This document shows, one piece after another, positions 57,626-64,000 of a stretch of DNA of 64,000 nt. Position numbers and translations under genes: made by a program. Under the pieces are notes generated by a model. It was not told the origin of the DNA and ran no database searches. It was given only the letters and a program-made list of their open reading frames with translations. Positions within the stretch are counted from its first letter, which is position 1; every line of letters starts with the position of its first letter. Source of the DNA: Panax quinquefolius. Its lineage: Eukaryota; Streptophyta; Magnoliopsida; Apiales; Araliaceae. The stretch lies in contig CM035153.1 of NCBI GenBank assembly GCA_020205615.1, positions 93,710,792 to 93,774,791 on the forward strand. The letters run 5' to 3'.

Positions 57626-57942
57626 AGTGCTCGACGATCAGACAAGCCTATCTATTACATTGTAAGATCAACCTAACAGGCTTGATCTTTCTATATTTAT
57701 AGTCCTTGTACATCATTTCTTTTTAAGGACTTTACAAAGGTTTTTTTCTTATGTAGGATCAACTTAACACATTTGATCAATTCATTCTAAGTCCTTGTAC
57801 ATATGTTCCTATTATCTATCAAAGGACTTTACAGCTTTTCTTGATGTAAGCATACTTGCATAATCATTCATATATATAATAATCAAATCATATATCAATA
57901 GGAATATCATTCACATGCTTATTCCTGACAATCTCCCCTATT

Positions 57943-59445
57943 TGATTATGACAAAAACAATAAGTGCATATGAATGTCATGAATGAATCTTATATACAAT
58001 GAGCCACTGTATTTCTAAAACAGATAATCATGAATGTCATTTTATAATGATATGGAATTTTATAAGCTATGAAACTTTTACATCCTGGATCTAGAACATA
58101 CCTAATGGTTAGAGATGTACCTCTTTGGCTCCATATGTGTTTCCAGGATGTCTTGTTAATCAGCTACTCATCTGCTTGATCTTCTTGCTCTTGCTCCCTC
58201 TGGGATGTTGACTTCATTTCTTTTTCGATTATTGGCTCCCCCTCAGATGATGACTCTGCTTCTGCAACTTCTGTAGCTGCTGTCTTCTTCTTTGCCTTTC
58301 TTATGGCCTTCTTATCTTTACTTCTTCTTCACTCCTTGCTCTTCCTTGAATGCCTATTTCTATGCCTCTGTTTCTCCCCCTTTTTGTCATTAATCACTTG
58401 AGAGAGCTGTTCCATGTTGGACATAAGCTGCTCCATCAGATAAGAGGAGTTATCAACTTCAATCTTGAGTTCTTGTTAGCTCAGCTCAAGTTGCATGGAG
58501 AAAGACTGATTTAGGTTGTATATCTTGTCAGAGAGGACTTGAATTTGCTCTTCATTGGCCTTCTATGCCCATAGAGCTTCTACCTTCTGATCATGTATGG
58601 CCTTCAGATAAATTTGATCTCTCTCTCTTTGATTCTGAGAGATACATCAGCCATAGTGGCTTGAAGTTTGTCTTGAGCTGAATTATCTCCTGCTGCTTTC
58701 AACATCTTTGACTCTTCATTAATTTTAGATATCTTCTTAACTAACTAATCAGAATTCTTTAATAGTTTGTTCTCCATGGGAATTTTGTCATCTGGTTGGG
58801 CATCCTCTTGTTGAACACCAGATTGGACTCTATGATTTTCATCTTTGGACAGATTTTTGAAAGCTTTAAGAATCTGAACAATCGTTGAGTACCAATCGCT
58901 ATTGGAGGATGAAGGAATGTCGGGTAACAGTGCTTGGGCCGAGGGAGGCTTCTCATTTTGGACTTGATCAACATCATTGGTAGAGTGAACAGACTCTACG
59001 ATCATCTCCTTGGCCATACTCCTTCTGCGATCAGAGTCCACTCTACGATCATAAGGAATATAATGATTGCCAGCATGTCGGTAGACTTTGTAGTGAGGCT
59101 GTTCTTTGATCATTTTGGTTGCAAACTTCCGTATTCTTGGAAAGTTCTGTGACACCATCTCCAAGTTGGGAAGATGAGAGAATACCCATGTGAGATAGCT
59201 GCTATCTTTAGTGAAAGATGCCTTTACCTATAGCATATGAGGGTGAAACCACCTTATTGTATGGTTCTTAATTTCAGGCTCATATATTATAGTTGAGGTG
59301 TCTAGCTTCATAGCCTTACGATTGTTGAGCGCATTTTCTGCAGTCATCATTACCACATTTAGCCTTTCATTCCCATGATTGATCCATCTGGCAGGGAACA
59401 CATCCAGTGATTCGTCGATTTTGACTACAATCTTTCTCTTGCGAT
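57943..59445 (-). pseudogene. C-terminal continuation of the S-element ORF, decayed
   Basis: Downstream of the 595-codon frame the reading continues in another frame: NRKRKIVVKIDESLDVFPAR, WINHGNERLNVVMMTAENAL, NHTIRWFHPHML, a stop, then the 139-codon frame 58745-59164 (MVSQNFPRIRKFATKMIKEQ, HYKVYRHAGNHYIPYDRRVD). Then come coiled-coil-like Lys/Glu-rich fragments to about 58200 with frequent shifts. The arrangement suggests one long protein of more than 900 residues in the ancestor. No catalytic motif was recognised. Confidence 0.55.
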
Positions 59446-61233
59446 TTACAAGATTTGGAATGTGAAAACTTTCTGGTTCTTCTTCTGTAGAACTGGAGTT
59501 CCTTCATCTTCTCTCTGTTCTAAACAGGAGTTAGACCTTTGTAGATTTCCTTCATCGGACTCATCAGTTTGTTCCTTCATTTTATCATCATTCTCCATTT
59601 CTTCACCTTCTGAGCTTGAATCATGCTGACTCCATTCATTTGATTCATCAGAGAATTCTTTATACTGGTTTTCATCATTAGTGCCTTCTTCATCAATATC
59701 TTCCTTGGATTCATATTTATCATCACTTACTACAATGACTGAAGTAGAGTGATCACTTTTTTTCTTGGGGACAAATTTAGTAAGTAGTCTGTAGTGCTTT
59801 CTTCTCTTTGAGAGTTCAGCTATAGGAGAATCAGACTGTTCTTCTTCTTCTGAATTCAAGGCTTCTGTATCATCAGACAGATTTCCTTGATGTTCATCAT
59901 TGGCAGGAGCAGGTCCTTCTTCTTCAAACTCAACATCTTTTGAACCATCATGTGGGTTTGTAGGAGTAGTTACAGTAGGAGATGCAGTTTTGTCTTCTTG
60001 CAGCCTTTCTTCATCTTTAGAGTGGATGCTCTGAGAGTTAGCCATAGGGCTTATACATTCTTCTTTGTTATCAGAGTCTGCATTTTCTTTCATTGATCCA
60101 GCTTCACTTTCATTGCTGGATTTGTTCTTTGGGGACCCAGTTTTGAGTTTATTAGTTCCCTTCTCTTCTTTTGACTCTACATTCTCTTCTTTGTTAGATG
60201 GACTTTCTTGGGAAGCTGGGGCTTGCTTGTTTACCACTTTAGCTTTCTTTTTGGATGGCCCTTGAAGTAATTTGTTAGTTCTCCTCTTTGTGGTCTCTGC
60301 AGTTGAGACCTTTTCATCTTCATCCTTGTCTTCTGTGGAGAGACTTCTTGGTAAGGACTTAGTTTTCTTCACACCCTTGGATTTCTTCCTTGTTGGTGTG
60401 GTTGCTATTGGTACAGATTCACCAGATTCAGAGCTTTCCACCTCTTTCGCCTTCCTCTTCTTCGCAGAGTTCTTTCTATTGCTCCCAGTTGTCGTTAACC
60501 TCCTGTTTTCCTTTAGGTTTTTCTTCCAGTTCACAAACAGTTGTGGAGACATTACTTTGTGAACATTCAGAGGCTCTCCTTCGTCATCCTTGATCTTGCC
60601 TCCCAGTTTTTTCTTTAGCACAATGCTTAATAGTCTTCCATGGAAAACCTTTGTGAGGCCGGGTTTATCTGTAGACTTCTTCGTCTCAGCCTTTTCCACC
60701 CATTTAGAGATTTGATCGAACAAGATAGCTCCAAAGTTTATTTGCTTCTTCAGAACTATTGCAGACATAATCTTCAGTTGTTGATCAAGCACAGTGTCAT
60801 GTTCAGTGTTCTTGCATAGTATACATTTGCCCACTATCTCAGCAAGGAACTCGAATTCTTCTGGAAACTCCTTTTTCTTCATGTCCTTCAGACAAGGGTT
60901 TCTTTGGTACCCCATAATTTTCTTCGCTTGTTTAGTGTCGATCTCATCAAGGCTTTTCAGTCCTCGGTCAGGAAAGCCTAAGCATTGATTGATATAAGAT
61001 GATTTTAGCTTTAGAGACTGACCTTTGAGCTTGGTAGAAAGGGATCCGGAATTTATGAATGCTTTTGAGTAAAACTCCTTAACCAGTTCAGTATATACTC
61101 GAGTGCTTGCCTCAAGACATTCTGAGAATCCAACTTTCTTTACAAGTTCAAGAATGTCTCTGAACTTCTTTTCGGATTTCTTAAATGACTTGGTTCCTAG
61201 CTGAATGCCAGTGATTACTCGCCAATCTGCCAT
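59446..61233 (-). CDS. 595-codon ORF of element S, 'putative plant transposon protein'-like
   Basis: A clear ATG (MADWRVITGIQLGTK) opens 1788 bp without a stop. Residues 1-240 look globular: RVYTELVKEFYSKAFINSGS, then LKSSYINQCLGFPDRGLKSL, FEFLAEIVGKCILCKNTEHD, and QINFGAILFDQISKWVEKAE. The REFY-like and later INRxLGLPD-like words recall the plant domain annotated as 'putative plant transposon protein', found in plant transposable-element ORFs; this is from memory. Residues 245-600 are low complexity, with several basic nuclear-signal-like clusters (AKKRKAKE, TRKKSKGVKK, KRRTNK, SKKKAKV) alternating with Ser/Glu-rich acidic runs. No catalytic residues were identified. The C-terminus is probably cut by a frameshift. 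Upstream 61234-61512 is leader-like, with AAACCCTAG. Confidence 0.65.
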   Translation of the reverse strand: MADWRVITGIQLGTKSFKKSEKKFRDILELVKKVGFSECLEASTRVYTELVKEFYSKAFINSGSLSTKLKGQSLKLKSSYINQCLGFPDRGLKSLDEIDTKQAKKIMGYQRNPCLKDMKKKEFPEEFEFLAEIVGKCILCKNTEHDTVLDQQLKIMSAIVLKKQINFGAILFDQISKWVEKAETKKSTDKPGLTKVFHGRLLSIVLKKKLGGKIKDDEGEPLNVHKVMSPQLFVNWKKNLKENRRLTTTGSNRKNSAKKRKAKEVESSESGESVPIATTPTRKKSKGVKKTKSLPRSLSTEDKDEDEKVSTAETTKRRTNKLLQGPSKKKAKVVNKQAPASQESPSNKEENVESKEEKGTNKLKTGSPKNKSSNESEAGSMKENADSDNKEECISPMANSQSIHSKDEERLQEDKTASPTVTTPTNPHDGSKDVEFEEEGPAPANDEHQGNLSDDTEALNSEEEEQSDSPIAELSKRRKHYRLLTKFVPKKKSDHSTSVIVVSDDKYESKEDIDEEGTNDENQYKEFSDESNEWSQHDSSSEGEEMENDDKMKEQTDESDEGNLQRSNSCLEQREDEGTPVLQKKNQKVFTFQIL

Positions 61234-61960
61234 TTGAGGATTTTAAAGAATATGGGTATTTGATTTAGAGAGTCTTTTGAGAGATCGATGAATGTTATTT
61301 GGGCAATGCTCTCGAGGCTTAACAGATTCTAGCTTAGAAAAGGATTCTAGGGTTTGAAACTGGGAGGGAGAGAGATTCGATAATTTTTGATAACTGTTTG
61401 CAAATTTTGAATTTGTCTTTATGGCAGTCCCTTCTGACTCTACATACGATGTGATGTGTCAACTGGCCATTGGTTGCACGATGCCCAGTAATGAGCTGTA
61501 CCTCCCCATAACTGTAAGACCCCAACTTTTTGAATAAAGATGAATTTTCTATAATTATCATTTTTGAATATTATTGAATGAATTTAATATAATTTTATAG
61601 TTGCGGGTAATATTTACAAATTTTGCAAAGTATGCAAGTTGTAATATTATATTGGATTGGTCGGGAAATATTCTTTTTGTTAGGGAATATCCATACGACG
61701 GTACAATCATTGGTGCACCCCACAACAGAATTATTGTCGGATTGAGAAAATGACAAAAATATTTTATGAAAATAATGGCGGAAGTTTTACCATTAACACT
61801 GTTGAACTACTCGGTAGTAAAAGTACAGTAATACGCGTGGTTGCATAGTAGCACACGGTATTGATTATTGATGCTTACGTGAGAAGTCACTCAGTTTTGC
61901 TTATTATTTGGATCCCTATTTACCCATTTTTCAAAATTATCGGAAGGAAATTATAAAGTG

Positions 61961-62151
61961 TATATATATATATATATATAAATTTGACTTTTGTGTATGT
62001 GTGTGTGTGTTTTCATGTGTGTAGGAGTGTGTGTGTGTTAGTGGGTTTTGGTGGGGGAATTATTATCAAGTGATGTGTTGTGTTAGTGGGTGGAGGAATA
62101 TATAATTGGCATGTGTGTGATTATAATATATATATAACTTGTGAGTGGATT

Positions 62152-62211
<60 letters not shown>

Positions 62212-62310
62212 TGCAAGTTGCAAATAAGTGAAGAATTCGGATGAAAAGTTGACAGTTTTGGTTTTTGTTAAAATTCAACATGTGTTATTATATATATATA
62301 TATATATTAT
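61961..62310. repeat. Microsatellites in Tek-F: (AT)n and (GT)n
   Basis: AT runs at about 61961-61980, 62152-62209 and 62289-62307, and GT-rich stretches at 61995-62010 and 62028-62038. The minus-strand frame through these runs is an artefact. Confidence 0.9.
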
Positions 62311-62445
62311 ATTTTATTGATTATTATATTATTAAGTTGAAAAAGAAAAGGAAGTGTCAGAATTTTCTTCCCGTGAATTTTAATCAGCCGAATATTAACG
62401 GTTGATCCGTGATTAAAAAAATTCAAATAGTACCTTTCCATTCTC

Positions 62446-62455
62446 CTATAAATAG
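62446..62455 (+). promoter_or_regulatory. TATA box of Tek-F LTR
   Basis: CTATAAATAG, followed by a GAGAGAAAG-rich leader, at the position equivalent to other Tek LTRs. Confidence 0.75.
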
Positions 62456-62599
62456 AAGCTCATTCCTTCATTATTTTCTACGAATTCACCGAAACTCTAG
62501 AGAGAGAAAATTATAGAGAGAAAGAAGAAGAGAAGTCTGCTACCTTTCTTTTCCTATATTCAGTTTTTTTTACGCGTAAGGGGTGTTATTCTTTCTTAT

Positions 62600-63085
62600 T
62601 CATGAAGAGAACTGTTGTTATTCCATTTCTTATTATTACATTGGAATAACTTTGTATCGCTGTGATCTACCCTATACTTGGTGATTTCTATTGTTATTCT
62701 ATTCGTTATTATTACATTGGAATATCCTCATGCATGCGTTATCTGGGACTCGGTTTCCGCTCTTTATTATTCTCATTGGAATATCCCGTGCATGCGTTTT
62801 ACTATGGACTTGGTTCCGCTTTATTATTCTATTGGAATATCCTCGCATGTGTGTTTCTGTACGGACCGATTCCGTTATTTATTATTCTGCTGGAATTACT
62901 CATACATGCGAATCTGCGTATACATGGTGATTTCTATTGTTATTCCATTCTTTATTATTTTGTTGGAACATCCCATCGGTGCAATTTACTTTGACTCGGT
63001 TCTCATTACTTATTATTTTGTTGGAATAACTCGCTCATGCCAAGCAAATCGCATGCATGGGGATTTCTTTTGTTATTCCATTCTT
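62600..63085 (+). repeat. Tek-F tandem array shared with the Cop-2 leader
   Basis: Six to seven units of about 60-80 bp, each with TTATTCCATTCTTTATTATT-like sequence, then (T/C)TGTTGGAATA(A/T)C, then CATGCATGCG or ATGCGAATCTGCGTAT. In the same sense the Cop-2 leader array (complement of 38395-38770) has TTCCATTATTTATTATTATG, TTGGAATATCGTCATACATG and CGTATTACGCA. Both also share a GATCTACC block next to the array (62662-62670; 38388-38396 in reverse). The apparent plus-strand ORFs here are repeat translations. Confidence 0.8.
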
Positions 63086-63356
63086 TAATATACTCAATTG
63101 GTTAAAGTTTTGACTTCTATACTCCATGAAATTAGTGGAATATCCTTGATATTTGCGCTTCATCCAAAGATTTTTTTCCATGGAAATATTCTTCCGAGCA
63201 TTCTTGAATTTTACTCTACACAAAGCAATGATCATGTTGACAATTTGGGCGTTATTGGTTCTGGACAAATTAATTCGTGAACTTGTTTTTATTGAATTCT
63301 TATATCATTGTCATCATCCTCATGTTTATATTATGTTGAAAGTCATCTCATGGCAC

Positions 63357-63595
63357 ATGTAGTGCATAGATGGACTTGGTATGATTATGACCGTGGATTA
63401 TTTGGTATAATCATGGCCGTAATGTTATAAATGGTGTGGTAAAAGTCTTCATCGACCGTAGTGCATTGATGGACGATTGTTGGCATGATCATGACCATTG
63501 ATGAATACACACTAATATCCTTGGCCCGTAGTGCATGGATAATTTGTGGTCGTGACCTAATGAATATCCTTGGTAGTAGTGCGGGGATGATGTGG
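63357..63595 (+). repeat. GTAGTGCA motif array in Tek-F
   Basis: Four copies of (C/A)(C/T)GTAGTGCATNGATGG-like motif, each before a TGATCATGACCG-like block, aligned with the GTAGTGCAAAGATG arrays of the other Tek LTRs. Confidence 0.8.
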
Positions 63596-64000
63596 ATTAT
63601 TTATTAAAATCGAGTCTCTCAAATGATAAAAGTGATGAAAACCCTTTTAAATCATAAAAGATAGTAGATTTTATTCTCTACTTGACTCTTTTAATGGATT
63701 GCTTGTCCGCTGCAGTTAAACTTGACGTCTATTGTATTTTATCAGTTTAACATTATTGAAGGCTAATGATAATTTATTCTGCATTATCTTAGTCATAATA
63801 TTTCTTACTGGGCTAGTTGAGCTCACCCTTTCTTTCACTGTTCTCTTCAGGAAATGAGAACGTAGCTGGGATGAGTCGGGGAATGGAGTGATGGTCCGGA
63901 TGATAGTATTAGCTAGTAGTCCTCACTATTCTGTTAAATAGTGTGAAAATAAATGTAATGAGGACTTATTCTGAGAGTGGATATTGTCTAAGAAAGCGAT

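Larger units (their letters stand above)
54938..57930 (-). repeat. Element S 3' LTR (about 2993 bp)
   Basis: On the minus strand TGTCAGGAATAAGC begins right after AATAGGGGAGAT (57931-57942), a standard polypurine tract/LTR junction. The plus-strand left end TGTTAG at 54938 gives 6-bp inverted ends TGTYAG. A minus-strand TATA box CTATAAATATAG lies near 57692-57703. The LTR holds a threefold hairpin repeat (55329-55440), a 200-bp coding-like stretch on the minus strand, and many CTACGA motifs (56040-57620). The other LTR is beyond the window, so the left boundary is less certain than the right. Confidence 0.7.
57931..61512 (-). mobile_element. Element S internal 3' part (LTR retrotransposon, truncated by Tek-F and the window)
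   Basis: Minus-strand internal domain adjoining the S 3' LTR through a polypurine tract. It carries a long ORF (61233-59446) and a continuing decayed coding zone to about 57990, but no gag, protease, integrase or RT was found here. Either it is a large non-autonomous element carrying an extra ORF, or gag-pol lies beyond Tek-F to the right. Tek-F inserted at 61513. Confidence 0.65.
61513..64000 (+). mobile_element. Tek-F: divergent Tek-family LTR (cut by window end)
   Basis: Starts TGTAAGACCCCAAC after ATAAC (61508-61512). It keeps the Tek plan: TATA box 62446-62455, donor-like GTAAGGGG with intron start 62576, the GTAGTGCA-type motif four times (63357-63590), TCTCTTCAG ending 63850, and the late GGGCTAGTTGAGCTCACC block shared by all copies. 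It differs by TG-rich and AT-rich runs and a new 75-bp array at 62600-63085. The last 100-odd bases of the LTR and any internal domain lie outside the window. Confidence 0.9.

Noticed and set aside
60065..60988. Plus-strand ORFs opposite the S-element ORF
   Set aside because: They are antisense shadows of the charged, low-complexity minus-strand frame.
62066..62281. 71-codon ORF with a long Ile-Tyr run
   Set aside because: It is a translation of the (AT)n microsatellite.
62662..63088. Three overlapping plus-strand ORFs of 79-136 codons
   Set aside because: They arise from the tandem array in all three frames. None starts or ends consistently and none has a domain.

Overview
This is an AT-rich plant nuclear window, most likely from a eudicot. 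It carries Ty1/copia and Ty3/gypsy chromovirus retrotransposons, a PIF/Harbinger transposon, a CACTA end, a Tourist-like MITE, a PPR gene relic and a valyl-tRNA synthetase exon relic. I found no complete host gene. The layout suggests intergenic or pericentromeric heterochromatin built by repeated nesting of transposons.

Layout. (1) 1-2404: 3' end of a plus-strand copia element (Cop-1) with its 3' LTR. (2) 2970-8566: a PIF/Harbinger element with 35-bp terminal inverted repeats and a TTA target duplication; its transposase and Myb-like genes are broken. (3) 9122-11775: a solo LTR of a Del/Tekay-type chromovirus ('Tek' family, LTRs 2.5-2.8 kb) with a perfect TATAC duplication, sitting in an older fold-back repeat. 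(4) 11990-14070: AT-rich spacer with two AT microsatellites and a 395-bp Tourist-like MITE. (5) 14075-39360: a three-level nest. A minus-strand copia element (Cop-2, 262-bp LTRs, GAATA duplication) is split by Tek-1 (15399-34412, plus strand), which is itself split by a second minus-strand copia element (Cop-3, 20723-29918, 1.87-kb LTRs). (6) 39361-44085: relics of a PPR gene and a ValRS exon, and one end of a CACTA transposon. (7) 44086-45173: an LTR-like segment rich in AAACCCTAA boxes. (8) 45174-54849: Tek-2, a decayed second Tek copy with perfect TATGC duplications. (9) 54938-61512: the 3' LTR and internal 3' part of a minus-strand LTR element ('S') with a 595-codon open frame. (10) 61513-64000: a divergent Tek LTR (Tek-F) cut by the window end.

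How the parts relate. Target duplications and reading frames that resume across insertions give an order: Cop-2, then Tek-1, then Cop-3 on the left; the 44086 LTR-like segment, then Tek-2 and S, then Tek-F into S on the right. All six Tek LTRs share one architecture: a TATA box, a short leader, a GAG/GTAAGG donor-like site, an array of a 'GTAGTGCAAAGATG' motif and, near the end, a pyrimidine tract that ends in an acceptor-like AG in four copies. No element here appears able to move itself. The longest open frames are the Cop-2 protease-integrase segment (654 codons) and the S-element ORF (595 codons).

No single undescribed system is proven. The best leads are a tandem array shared by the Cop-2 leader and the Tek-F LTR, a half-tRNA-Ile-like primer site in Cop-2, the conserved arrays within candidate leader introns of the Tek LTRs, and the S-element ORF.
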